Assembly (NCBI RefSeq): GCF_000382445.1
Contig: NZ_KB905472.1
Span: forward strand, 560,776 to 624,775
Direction of reading: 5' to 3'
Length of the DNA: 64,000 nt
From: Phocaeicola massiliensis B84634 = Timone 84634 = DSM 17679 = JCM 13223
GTDB lineage: Bacteria; Bacteroidota; Bacteroidia; Bacteroidales; Bacteroidaceae
The position numbers and the translations under genes are program-made. Positions 53,573 to 62,295 of the stretch are shown here, piece after piece. How positions within the stretch are numbered: position 1 is the stretch's first letter; every line of letters starts with the position of its first letter. Below the pieces are notes generated by a model. It searched no databases, was not told the origin of the DNA, and saw nothing but the letters and a program-made list of their open reading frames with translations.

Positions 53573-54832
53573 TCAGGTGCTTCCGATAAGAATATATGCT
53601 TGATAAGCAGTCTGTTGACCTATGGGGGTGAGGGACAGGTAGCCCGATTTTATCCTTCCTTCCTCTATCAGGAGAGGGTGTTGGAGACGTAAAGACCGGT
53701 CGGCTTGTTCCGCTTCGCCGGGAGAGGTGTAATATTCTATTATGTAACGGCCTTGCACACGGTCACACACATATCTGTCATAAACCATTCGGGCCACTAC
53801 CCCCATATTCATCCGCAGATTTATTTCCACACAGGGATGAATGGCATAGCCTGTCTTCGCCAAAGGCGTGCGGCATATCATCATGTCCACTCCCAGATAA
53901 CCTTCATACTCGCCTATGGTGTGTGCTAGTTCGATGGTCAGCCTTCTGCAAAGCAGACGGAATACGGATGCGGGGACGTATGCCGACAATTTTCCCAGAA
54001 TGTCGTCATCGGTTGCCAGAAGATTTTCTTTATAAATGCCGCGCTTGTCCGTCTCAAACAGAGAATAACCTATAAAGCGCACCTCACCCTTTCCATTACT
54101 GAAAAACTCCATAGCAAAGTCTTTTACCTTATCATAAAACGGCTCGCCCACCACTGCTTGTTGGGTGTGGAGCACGTGCTGCACCCAACCTTTCAGCGGG
54201 CGGGTGAATTCTCCGGAAGTGTACTGGATACCTCGTCCGCTGCCCGACCACGGAGATTTGAGCACAGCCGATGGATGTGAACGGACAAAAGATTCGACTT
54301 CGTTCTCTGTATGAAACAGGAAAGATTCGCCAACAAACGGAACGTTGGTATCCGTGTCTTCAGGAAGAGTGAGAAAATCTTCCATCACGCAATCATATTC
54401 CGATACCGCAGAAGCGGAATGTAACCATTTCTTTTTGCGGATGGCCGACAATACGTGTACGGCCGTCTGTCGTCCCGAAAGTTCACGGATACGCTTCATC
54501 TCTTCATCTGTGAGGCAAGCCTGATTCGTGATTCCTGCTTCGCGTAACCGACGGAGTAGGGAAGGGTTCCATCCCCAGGGAGATATCTTAGTATAGGAAG
54601 AAGATAATCCGGTGACAAACTCCACTGCAGGAAGCAGCGGAGATAAATTTTTCACTTGTTCGCCGTGGAGCAAGGCATCTGTCAGCACCGCATCTCCCGG
54701 TGCGGCATACCATGCCGGAAGCACCGACAAATCGGCTGCCATCCGTCGCGCACTGGCCGGCGGCATGTAATAAGAATCACCACACGCCAATGCCATATCA
54801 TTTTCAGGGTTAAACAGATAAAGAGTTTTCAT
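53573..54832 (-). CDS. ATP-grasp-like protein of unknown function
   Basis: 419 residues, soluble, with an N-terminal Rossmann-like start (MKTLYLFNPENDMALA). The stretch AVLKSPWSGSGRGIQYT near residue 190 resembles the glycine-rich ATP-grasp loop. The later GVDMMICR and HPCVEINLRMNMG near 345-365 fit the ATP-grasp metal-binding strand ending E-x-N. This suggests a ligase joining a carboxylate to an amine or thiol, but I cannot name a subfamily. It is transcribed away from the neighbouring AAA gene. Confidence 0.65.
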   Translation of the reverse strand: MKTLYLFNPENDMALACGDSYYMPPASARRMAADLSVLPAWYAAPGDAVLTDALLHGEQVKNLSPLLPAVEFVTGLSSSYTKISPWGWNPSLLRRLREAGITNQACLTDEEMKRIRELSGRQTAVHVLSAIRKKKWLHSASAVSEYDCVMEDFLTLPEDTDTNVPFVGESFLFHTENEVESFVRSHPSAVLKSPWSGSGRGIQYTSGEFTRPLKGWVQHVLHTQQAVVGEPFYDKVKDFAMEFFSNGKGEVRFIGYSLFETDKRGIYKENLLATDDDILGKLSAYVPASVFRLLCRRLTIELAHTIGEYEGYLGVDMMICRTPLAKTGYAIHPCVEINLRMNMGVVARMVYDRYVCDRVQGRYIIEYYTSPGEAEQADRSLRLQHPLLIEEGRIKSGYLSLTPIGQQTAYQAYILIGST

Positions 54833-54902
54833 TTACAGTGCAAAGATAGTCATTTCCTTGTCTATTAAAAGAAGAAAAATAATAATATTTTGCTATCTCC
54901 AG

Positions 54903-54933
54903 TTTGCAATTTGAATTAGTATTGCTATATTTG
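54903..54933 (+). promoter_or_regulatory. Promoter of the AAA ATPase gene
   Basis: TTTG (54903-54906), exactly 19 bp, then TATATTTG (54926-54933). This matches the Bacteroides -33/-7 consensus and gives a leader of about 15 nt. Confidence 0.65.
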
Positions 54934-54953
54934 CAGCCGATAAAAAAGCAACC

Positions 54954-56132
54954 ATGGAAACCTTTTACAGAACACACAGTTATCTGGTGGAACATACAAA
55001 TGCTCCTGTTCGCCGGGACCTGATGGACGAAATAGACTGGAATGACAGACTGATCGGTATCAAGGGAACTCGTGGCGTGGGGAAGACGACTTTCCTCCTG
55101 CAATATGCAAAAGAAAAGTTCGGAACAGATCGTTCATGTCTGTTTATCAACATGAATAACTTTTATTTCTCCAAATATACACTGGTGGATTTTGCAGGAG
55201 AATTTGTCAAACGCGGCGGCAAGGTATTGCTGATAGATCAAGTATTTAAATACCCCGAATGGAGCCATGACCTGCGTGCATGCTATGAAAAGTTTCCCGG
55301 ACTGAAAATAGTATTCACGGGTTCGTCTGTGATGCGGCTGAAAGAAGAAAATCCCGAACTGAGCGGCATCGTGAAGGTGTATTACCTGAGAGGTTTCTCT
55401 TTTCGCGAATTCCTGAACTTGCAAAGCGGCAATAACTTCCGCGCTTATACCTTACAAGAAATCTTAGAGAATCATGAACAGATAGCAAAAACAATCCTGC
55501 GCAATGTCAAACCGCTTGATTTTTTTCAGGATTATCTGCATCACGGTTTCTATCCGTTCTTCCTTGAGAAGCGCAACTTTTCGGAGAATCTGTTGAAAAC
55601 CATGAACATGATGATAGAAGTGGATATACTTCTTATCAAACAAATTGAATTGAAATATCTTTCGAAGATAAAAAAATTACTATATTTGCTAGCTGTGGAC
55701 GGTCCTGTGGCTCCGAATGTCAGTCAGCTGGCTGCGGAGATTCAAACCTCGCGTGCCACCGTGATGAATTACATTAAGTATCTGGCAGATGCACGTCTTA
55801 TCAATATGGTTTACCCCAAGGGAGAGGAATTTCCCAAGAAACCATCAAAATTGATGATGCACAATACCAATCTGATGTATTCCATTTATCCGGTAAAGGT
55901 TGATGAACAAGATGTTCTGGACACCTTTTTTATGAACACAATGTACAAAGACCACAAGCTGTATAAAGGCGATAAAGGCACTTCGTTTATGGTAGACGGT
56001 AACTTGCACTTCCGTATTTGTGCCGAAGGATGCAAGTTCAAGAATAACCCGAACGTATATTATGCCCCCCACAAACTGGAATTGGGACACGGCAATCAGA
56101 TTCCGTTGTGGCTTTTCGGCTTTTTATATTAA
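54954..56132 (+). CDS. AAA-family ATPase with C-terminal DUF4143-like domain
   Basis: 392 residues. Walker A is GTRGVGKTTFLLQY (about 35-48), the Walker-B-like strand is KVLLIDQVFKYPEWSHDLR and the sensor is KIVFTGSSVMRLKEE. A helical lid at about 140-165 has the YYLRGFSFREFLNL motif typical of the AAA_14/DUF4143 group. The C-terminal half carries a small winged-helix (TSRATVMNYIKYLADARLI) and a nuclease-like DUF4143 region. Many such proteins exist per Bacteroides genome; their role is not settled. Confidence 0.85.
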   Translation: METFYRTHSYLVEHTNAPVRRDLMDEIDWNDRLIGIKGTRGVGKTTFLLQYAKEKFGTDRSCLFINMNNFYFSKYTLVDFAGEFVKRGGKVLLIDQVFKYPEWSHDLRACYEKFPGLKIVFTGSSVMRLKEENPELSGIVKVYYLRGFSFREFLNLQSGNNFRAYTLQEILENHEQIAKTILRNVKPLDFFQDYLHHGFYPFFLEKRNFSENLLKTMNMMIEVDILLIKQIELKYLSKIKKLLYLLAVDGPVAPNVSQLAAEIQTSRATVMNYIKYLADARLINMVYPKGEEFPKKPSKLMMHNTNLMYSIYPVKVDEQDVLDTFFMNTMYKDHKLYKGDKGTSFMVDGNLHFRICAEGCKFKNNPNVYYAPHKLELGHGNQIPLWLFGFLY

Positions 56133-56174
56133 GAGATAGAGAATAATTTTAATTACCTAATAATTAGTAATTGT

Positions 56175-59100
56175 ATGACTAAACAAAAAAAATTCATCAC
56201 TTGTGATGGTAATCAGGCAGCAGCACATATCTCGTATATGTTTTCTGAAGTAGCTGCTATTTACCCCATCACTCCGTCGTCTACTATGGCTGAATATGTA
56301 GACGAATGGGCTGCCGCAGGTCGTAAAAACATCTTCGGCGAAACAGTTTTGGTACAGGAAATGCAGTCAGAAGGCGGTGCAGCAGGTGCTGTTCACGGTT
56401 CTCTTCAGGCAGGTGCGTTGACTACCACTTACACTGCATCACAGGGATTGTTGCTGATGATCCCCAATATGTACAAAATTGCCGGTGAATTCCTGCCTTG
56501 CGTGTTCCACGTATCGGCTCGTACATTGGCTTCTCACGCATTGTGTATTTTCGGTGACCATCAGGACGTAATGTCTTGCCGCCAAACCGGTTTTGCAATG
56601 TTGGCAGAAGGTTCTGTACAAGAAGTTATGGATTTGGCCGGTGTCGCTCACTTGGCTACCATCAAGTCACGTGTTCCGTTCGTGAACTTCTTTGATGGTT
56701 TCCGTACCTCTCATGAAATTCAGAAGATTGAAATGCTGGAAAATGAAGACTTGGCCGGCTTGATAGATCAACAGGCTTTGGCTGAATTCCGTGCACGCGC
56801 ATTGAATCCCAACAAGCCGGTTGCTCGCGGTATGGCTGAAAATCCTGACCACTTCTTCCAACACAGAGAATCTTGCAACAACTTCTATGAAGCTGTTCCC
56901 GCTATCGTAGAAGAATATATGAACGAAATCTCTAAAATCACAGGCCGTAAATACGGTTTGTTCGATTACTATGGTGCTGAGGATGCAGAACGCGTAATCA
57001 TCGCTATGGGTTCTGTAACAGAAGCTGCTCGCGAAGCTATTGATTACCTGATGAGCAAAGGTGAAAAAGTGGGTATGGTTGCCGTACACTTGTACCGTCC
57101 GTTCTCTGCAAAACACTTCCTGGCTGCTGTTCCCAAAACTGTCAAGACTATTGCTGTTCTTGACCGTACCAAAGAACCGGGAGCTAACGGCGAACCTTTG
57201 TATCTGGATGTTAAAGACTGCTTCTATGGTGCAGAAAATGCTCCGGTTATCGTGGGTGGTCGTTACGGTTTGGGTTCTAAAGATACTACTCCTTCTCAGA
57301 TTCTTGCCGTATTCAAGAACTTGTCTCTGCCGATGCCGAAGAATCACTTTACTATCGGTATCGTAGATGATGTTACTTTCACTTCTCTTCCTCAAGAAGC
57401 AGAAATCGCATTGGGCGGTGAAGGTATGTTCGAAGCTAAATTCTACGGCCTGGGTGCTGACGGTACAGTAGGAGCCAACAAGAACTCTGTGAAGATTATC
57501 GGTGACAACACCGACAAGCACTGTCAGGCTTACTTCTCATACGACTCAAAGAAATCAGGTGGTTTCACTTGCTCTCACCTCCGTTTCGGCGATACTCCTA
57601 TCCGTTCTACTTATTTGGTAAACACTCCGAACTTTGTAGCTTGCCACGTACAGGCTTACCTGCACATGTACGATGTAACTCGCGGACTTCGTGATAACGG
57701 TTCATTCCTGTTGAATACTATTTGGGAAGGTGAAGAACTGGCTAAGAATCTGCCTAACAAGGTTAAGAAGTACTTCGCACAACATAATATTACTGTTTAT
57801 TATATCAATGCAACTCAGATTGCACAGGAAATCGGCTTGGGCAACCGCACCAACACCATCCTGCAATCGGCATTCTTCCGTATCACAGGTGTTATTCCTG
57901 TTGACTTGGCTGTAGAGCAGATGAAGAAATTCATCGTTAAGTCTTATGGTAAGAAGGGTGAAGACGTGGTGAACAAGAACTACGCAGCCGTTGACCGTGG
58001 CGGTGAATACAAGCAACTGACAGTTGATCCTGCATGGGTGAATCTGCCGGATGAACCGAAGGCTGAAAACAATGATCCTGCTTTCATCAACGAAGTGGTT
58101 CGTCCTATCAACGCTCAGGATGGCGACTTGCTGCCGGTTTCTGCATTCAAGGGTATCGAAGACGGTACTTGGCATCAGGGAACAGCTCAGTACGAAAAAC
58201 GTGGTGTAGCTGCATTCGTTCCCGAATGGAATGCTGAAAACTGTATCCAGTGTAACAAGTGTGCATACGTTTGTCCTCACGCTTCTATCCGTCCGTTCGT
58301 GCTCGATGCTGAAGAACAGAAGGGTGCTCAGTTCGAAACACTGAAAGCTGTAGGTAAGCAATTTGACGGTATGACATTCCGTATTCAGGTAGACGTGCTC
58401 GACTGTTTGGGTTGCGGTAACTGTGCCGATGTTTGTCCGGGCAATCCGAAGAAGGGTGGCAAGGCTTTGACCATGAAACACCTGGAAGGACAGTTGCCTC
58501 AGGCTGCCAACTGGGAATATTGCTCTAAGAACGTGAAGAGCAAACAGCACTTGGTAGACATCAAGGCTAACGTGAAGAACTCTCAGTTTGCTACTCCGTT
58601 GTTCGAGTTCTCAGGAGCTTGTTCAGGCTGTGGTGAAACTCCGTATGTGAAACTGATTTCTCAGTTGTTCGGCGACCGCGAAATGGTTGCTAACGCTACC
58701 GGATGTTCTTCTATCTACTCAGGTTCGGTACCTTCAACTCCTTATACTACGAACGAAAAGGGTCAGGGTCCTGCTTGGGCTAACTCATTGTTCGAAGACT
58801 TCTGCGAATTCGGTCTGGGTATGACTTTGGCCGACAAGAAACTTCGTGCACGCATCGAAGCTGCCATGAAGAATGCTATCGCCAGCGATACTTGTCCTGC
58901 CGAATACAAGGAAGCATTCCAGGAATGGATTGACGGTAAAGACGATGCAGATAAGAGCAAGGCTGCTGCCGAAAAGATTATCCCGATGGTGGAAGCTGCT
59001 AAAGATAAATGTGAAAACTGCGCAACAATCGCCGAATTCAAGAACTACTTGGTGAAGAAGAGCCAGTGGATTATCGGTGGTGACGGTGCTTCTTACGATA

Positions 59101-59720
59101 TCGGTTACGGTGGTTTGGACCACGTGATAGCTTCAGGTGAAGATGTAAATATTCTGGTTCTTGATACTGAAGTTTACTCTAATACCGGAGGTCAGTCATC
59201 TAAGGCTACTCCGCTGGGTGCTATCGCTAAGTTTGCCGCTTCGGGCAAGCGTGTTCGTAAGAAAGACCTTGGTATGATTGCCACTACTTACGGTTATGTA
59301 TATGTAGCTCAGATTGCCATGGGTGCTGACCAGGCTCAGACTTTGAAAGCCATCCGTGAAGCAGAAGCTTACCCCGGACCGTCATTGGTTATCGCTTACG
59401 CTCCGTGTATCAACCACGGTTTGAAAGCCGGTATGGGTAAGAGCCAGGCAGAAGAGGCTAAGGCTGTAGAATGCGGTTACTGGCACTTGTGGCGTTTCAA
59501 CCCGGCTTTGGAAGAAGAAGGCAAGAATCCGTTCATGCTCGATTCTAAAGAACCGAAGTGGGAAGAATTCCAAGACTACCTGAAGGGCGAAGTACGTTTT
59601 GCTTCTGTAGCTAAACAATATCCGGCAGAAGCTGCCGACTTGTTTGCTGCTTGCGAAGAAATGGCTAAGAAACGTTATGCTTCTTATCAGCGTATGGCTG
59701 CCATGAATTGGGGTGAATAA
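56175..59720 (+). CDS. nifJ: Pyruvate:ferredoxin (flavodoxin) oxidoreductase
   Basis: 1181 residues, the single-chain homodimeric form. Domains in order are the pyrimidine-binding TPP domain (from residue 1; FITCDGNQAAAHISYMFSEVAAIYPITPSS), the gamma and delta domains, a 2x[4Fe-4S] ferredoxin domain at about 690-760 (CIQCNKCAYVCPHASIRPF and CLGCGNCADVCPG) and the TPP-pyrophosphate domain with GDGASYDIGYGGLDH. It splits pyruvate with CoA to acetyl-CoA, CO2 and reduced ferredoxin, a central reaction of fermentation. Its codon choice looks strongly biased to a few codons, as expected for a highly expressed gene. Confidence 0.98.
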   Translation: MTKQKKFITCDGNQAAAHISYMFSEVAAIYPITPSSTMAEYVDEWAAAGRKNIFGETVLVQEMQSEGGAAGAVHGSLQAGALTTTYTASQGLLLMIPNMYKIAGEFLPCVFHVSARTLASHALCIFGDHQDVMSCRQTGFAMLAEGSVQEVMDLAGVAHLATIKSRVPFVNFFDGFRTSHEIQKIEMLENEDLAGLIDQQALAEFRARALNPNKPVARGMAENPDHFFQHRESCNNFYEAVPAIVEEYMNEISKITGRKYGLFDYYGAEDAERVIIAMGSVTEAAREAIDYLMSKGEKVGMVAVHLYRPFSAKHFLAAVPKTVKTIAVLDRTKEPGANGEPLYLDVKDCFYGAENAPVIVGGRYGLGSKDTTPSQILAVFKNLSLPMPKNHFTIGIVDDVTFTSLPQEAEIALGGEGMFEAKFYGLGADGTVGANKNSVKIIGDNTDKHCQAYFSYDSKKSGGFTCSHLRFGDTPIRSTYLVNTPNFVACHVQAYLHMYDVTRGLRDNGSFLLNTIWEGEELAKNLPNKVKKYFAQHNITVYYINATQIAQEIGLGNRTNTILQSAFFRITGVIPVDLAVEQMKKFIVKSYGKKGEDVVNKNYAAVDRGGEYKQLTVDPAWVNLPDEPKAENNDPAFINEVVRPINAQDGDLLPVSAFKGIEDGTWHQGTAQYEKRGVAAFVPEWNAENCIQCNKCAYVCPHASIRPFVLDAEEQKGAQFETLKAVGKQFDGMTFRIQVDVLDCLGCGNCADVCPGNPKKGGKALTMKHLEGQLPQAANWEYCSKNVKSKQHLVDIKANVKNSQFATPLFEFSGACSGCGETPYVKLISQLFGDREMVANATGCSSIYSGSVPSTPYTTNEKGQGPAWANSLFEDFCEFGLGMTLADKKLRARIEAAMKNAIASDTCPAEYKEAFQEWIDGKDDADKSKAAAEKIIPMVEAAKDKCENCATIAEFKNYLVKKSQWIIGGDGASYDIGYGGLDHVIASGEDVNILVLDTEVYSNTGGQSSKATPLGAIAKFAASGKRVRKKDLGMIATTYGYVYVAQIAMGADQAQTLKAIREAEAYPGPSLVIAYAPCINHGLKAGMGKSQAEEAKAVECGYWHLWRFNPALEEEGKNPFMLDSKEPKWEEFQDYLKGEVRFASVAKQYPAEAADLFAACEEMAKKRYASYQRMAAMNWGE

Positions 59721-59746
59721 CTCAATTATATAAATTATTAAGGAAG

Positions 59747-59780
59747 AAGGGGATGTGTTTCACGGCACATCCCCTTTTAT
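59747..59780 (+). terminator. Rho-independent terminator after nifJ
   Basis: AGGGGATGTG (59748-59757) pairs with CACATCCCCT (59766-59775), with a loop of eight bases and a T-run after. It stands 27 bp past the stop codon. Confidence 0.9.
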
Positions 59781-59820
59781 TTATAGTTCATTATCTGTTT
59801 TCAACAGATTCCTTGGTTTT

Positions 59821-59842
59821 ATCATTTACCTTTGTAAATGAT
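59821..59842. promoter_or_regulatory. Palindrome containing a promoter-like -7 element
   Basis: ATCATTTAC and GTAAATGAT are perfect 9-bp arms around CTTT. Inside lies TACCTTTG, a fit to TAnnTTTG (59827-59834). If active it would transcribe the four-palindrome cluster that begins about 100 bp downstream. Confidence 0.35.
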
Positions 59843-59938
59843 ATCGGTGTTATACCTGAATAATAAAAGACAATTATGCACTAGTCGTACCAAGCGTTTT
59901 CGTCCTTTCGATTATGCCTGTCTGTCCGTCGGATTACT

Positions 59939-60081
59939 ACAGTCTCCGGCAGCGGACTGTATAGTCCGTTGCAGTGGACCGTACAGTCTGCTACAGTGGA
60001 CTGTACAGTCCATTGCCGCAGACTGTAATAATCTTCCGTTTAAAAGACCTTGGTCGGCCATAGGAAACGGCTTATTCTTCC
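59939..60081 (+). repeat. Four-palindrome repeat cluster, locus 3
   Basis: Four 22-bp imperfect palindromes (59939-59960, 59961-59982, 59983-60004, 60005-60026) have arms of the form ACAGTC(C)...(G)GACTGT. A 55-bp tail at 60027-60081 follows (AATAATCTTCCGTT, GACCTTGGTC, GAAACGGCTTA) and is homologous to the tail at 44119-44173. An outer stem CCGTTT/AAACGG can close the tail. The flank before the units also resembles locus 2 (TTTTCGTCCTTTCG against TTTTTCTTCCTTTAG). Confidence 0.85.
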
Positions 60082-60163
60082 CTTTGTTTGTGATATGATA
60101 TTTAAATCCCCAAGAATAATAAGTGGCTCCAATTATGCAAATGCATAGCAATATATTGATAGC

Positions 60164-60727
60164 AAATGCTTGGCTTATGATTTCAAGTCAATGCTGAGGC
60201 GTAAGGAAGTGAAGGCATGGCTCAAATCGGTGTCGGTTTTTGTTAATACAGACGGTGGCAGTTTATTCTATGGAGTAAAGGATGACTGAGTGATTGTAGT
60301 CTTGGAGAATCCACAAGCGGATGCCGACTTTATCAGTGAAATGATAAAGACACGACTTGACCCAGCCCCGGAAGTACAACTTAGTTCGATTGAACACGAA
60401 GGACATATCCTGATTGAAGTCAAAATAAAGGCAGGAATGCTGACATCTTATTACTATTATCAAGAGGGAACACGTACAGCTTATACACGAGTCGGTAATG
60501 AAAGTGTGGAGTGCATTCATAACAACTTCTTTCGTTGGTATTAAAGGGTACGCACATGACGTGGAATTCGCTGCCTGCACAAGTGACGTACACAGATTCA
60601 AGATTGAGATATATACAAAGTGCCGTCCATGCGCGTAACCCTGTCATTGCGGATATGTTTACTCAATTGGATTATATGGAGAAACGTGGTTCTCCGTCAG
60701 GTACGACTTTTTGCCGTCAGCTATTTT
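60164..60727 (+). pseudogene. Broken AlbA_2/Schlafen-like gene
   Basis: From about 60164 the frame reads YDFKSMLRRKEVKAWLKSV and NTDGGSLFYGVKDD to a TGA at 60287-60289. The same frame resumes IVVLENPQADADFISEMIKT and GTRTAYTRVGNESVECI until 60541. The homology then jumps frame to LKGTHMTWNSLPAQ and finally RNPVIADMFTQLDYMEKRGS (ends 60727), which belongs far downstream in intact relatives. AlbA_2 proteins usually exceed 350 residues. One stop, one frameshift and an internal deletion mark it as dead. Confidence 0.8.
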
Positions 60728-60762
60728 GAATCAGGAGGACAGTTGGTAGAAAAATCTTAAGT

Positions 60763-61869
60763 CTATTCAAGAGATGAGTAGAAAGAGGCAACATCACCAT
60801 CCTTCATTATATAAGAAATCTGCTTATTCTTCTCCGCTATAATCTTTAATTGCTTCTTTTCTTCTAAAGTCCAGTTCTTGATTTTCTTAAGTTCTGAAAT
60901 TATTGAATGAGTTTGTTTAAAACTGTTGCTATTTTCCAAATCCATAATAAGTTTCTCTTTTTCTTTGTCTTCCTTATTATCTATCTGTTCATTATGGCTT
61001 ACCTGCTCTTGCTTATTTATGTAATGGACAGCCATCAATTTTTCATTCGATGCAGTTGTATCAATTATGGTTTTGACTAATTTGTCCAATTCAGATCCTT
61101 CTGTATAGTCTGCAGGAGTATAATATTTTATGCGCTTATCCTCCATCATTTTATAGACTTTTCGTTTATCTTTTGTTTTGGGATTATAAACTCCAATAGA
61201 ATGACCTGAATAAGAATTAATGAGTTTCATACAAGGTATATCCGTATCACTATCACCTATATATACCATATTTCTGAAAGGAATACGAATGTCCTCTGGT
61301 TTAAAATAGTCATTGACACCTGAATCATTCACATCTAATGTCCCTTTTTCTATTCTAAAAAGGAATTGAGTCTTGCTCGTGTAATTAATAACTTGTGCTG
61401 GCCATTGAGCAACACCATCTTTATCATAATAGAAGGAGCTGGCATAAATTTTTTCAAATTCATTAGCGACTTTTGTACCTTCTATCATTTCTTTAAGACC
61501 TGATGAAATGATATAATGCTCTACAATAACTCCTCTTTCCATGCCATAGTCTCTAATGCGCTTAAACCAAGTTTCAACACCGGGGAATAATTGTACTTTC
61601 TCCCCATAATCCATTAATGCCTTTTTATTAAATATGACTTTTCCATGCGCTTTCTGGATCATGGTAAACATGTAAGCCAAATTTTGATCCATGTCATTCT
61701 CTTCAGCTAACCCATTGGACTCTTTCCAAAAAGATTCGACTTCATCCCCAACAGATTGTATATACCCTTGCGCTTGCATGTCATCTGGTGATAATGTTTT
61801 ATCAAAGTCATAACATATTGCAACAACTGGTTTACTTTCCTTTGTTTTTCTAATAAATTCTTTATTCAT
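60763..61869 (-). CDS. HAD-superfamily hydrolase with charged C-terminal tail
   Basis: 368 residues. HAD motif I is CYDFDKTLSPDD (D21, D23), motif II is YIISSGLKEM, and motif IV is YIGDSDTDIPCMKL. The phosphoserine-phosphatase-like core ends at about residue 275. A further 90 residues are highly charged and look coiled (NKQEQVSHNEQIDNKEDKE, LKKIKNWTLEEKKQLKI). The tail suggests a partner or nucleic-acid contact. Composition is more AT-rich than nearby housekeeping genes. It is isolated between a pseudogene and a hairpin leader, near restriction genes, so a defence or accessory role is likely but unproven. Confidence 0.75.
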   Translation of the reverse strand: MNKEFIRKTKESKPVVAICYDFDKTLSPDDMQAQGYIQSVGDEVESFWKESNGLAEENDMDQNLAYMFTMIQKAHGKVIFNKKALMDYGEKVQLFPGVETWFKRIRDYGMERGVIVEHYIISSGLKEMIEGTKVANEFEKIYASSFYYDKDGVAQWPAQVINYTSKTQFLFRIEKGTLDVNDSGVNDYFKPEDIRIPFRNMVYIGDSDTDIPCMKLINSYSGHSIGVYNPKTKDKRKVYKMMEDKRIKYYTPADYTEGSELDKLVKTIIDTTASNEKLMAVHYINKQEQVSHNEQIDNKEDKEKEKLIMDLENSNSFKQTHSIISELKKIKNWTLEEKKQLKIIAEKNKQISYIMKDGDVASFYSSLE

Positions 61870-61879
61870 ATGCTATAAT

Positions 61880-61919
61880 AAAAAAATGAGACACAATTAC
61901 TATTAATTATGCCTCATTT
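61880..61919 (-). terminator. Terminator-like hairpin in the leader of the HAD gene, possible attenuator
   Basis: On the minus strand AAATGAGGCATAATT (61919-61905) pairs with AATTGTGTCTCATTT (61898-61884) with a six-base loop and is followed by a run of T (61886-61880). It ends only about 11 bases before the ATG at 61869. If transcription starts near the -7 element at 61990-61983, the hairpin lies inside the mRNA leader. Confidence 0.6.
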
Positions 61920-62261
61920 ATGATTTATCTATTCAGTAATTTCTTACTTTACTACTTTGAATTACTTATTATTTGACTTCCTCAAATATAATGTATTATA
62001 TAAATCAATAAGTTATAAACTTATGATACAAATATGGTTTATTTTCGTGTAACTGATTAAAGAATGGAGTTATATAGAGCACTTACAACAGCGAAAGAAA
62101 GTTTTATGATTATTTAACACTAAAATTTATATTTGCAGATGTTTTCATTTGATGCTCGATATTTTCACTTGTTTAGCTCTTCTTTTCACAAACAGCATAG
62201 AATGAACTCATTACAATCGTTCTGCCTATTTTTACCTTTCGTTTTTTATGGAAAACTATTA

Positions 62262-62269
62262 TACTTTTG
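62262..62269 (+). promoter_or_regulatory. -7 promoter element of the 62296 gene
   Basis: TACTTTTG fits TAnnTTTG, with a weak TTTC at 62237-62240 at 21-bp spacing. The start codon is 27 bp downstream. Confidence 0.4.
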
Positions 62270-62295
62270 CAAAACAATCATAGAAAAGAATAGGC

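Larger units (their letters stand above)
61870..62295. other. 426-bp AT-rich region between divergent HAD and membrane-protein genes
   Basis: It holds the HAD leader hairpin (61880-61919), a minus-strand -7 element TATATTTG at 61990-61983 and two plus-strand -7 elements, TATATTTG at 62128-62135 and TACTTTTG at 62262-62269. A 55-codon open frame (62139-62306) across it is not convincing as a gene. Confidence 0.5.

Noticed and set aside
57702..58550. A 282-codon minus-strand frame inside nifJ and others of similar kind (56667-57521)
   Set aside because: They are shadows of a strongly codon-biased gene on the other strand, with no start signals or family motifs.
59912..60151. A minus-strand open frame with DQGLLNGRLLQ-type protein, and a similar one at 44016-44255
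   Set aside because: Both are translations of the palindrome clusters and their tails; their similarity follows from the repeat DNA, with no gene signals.
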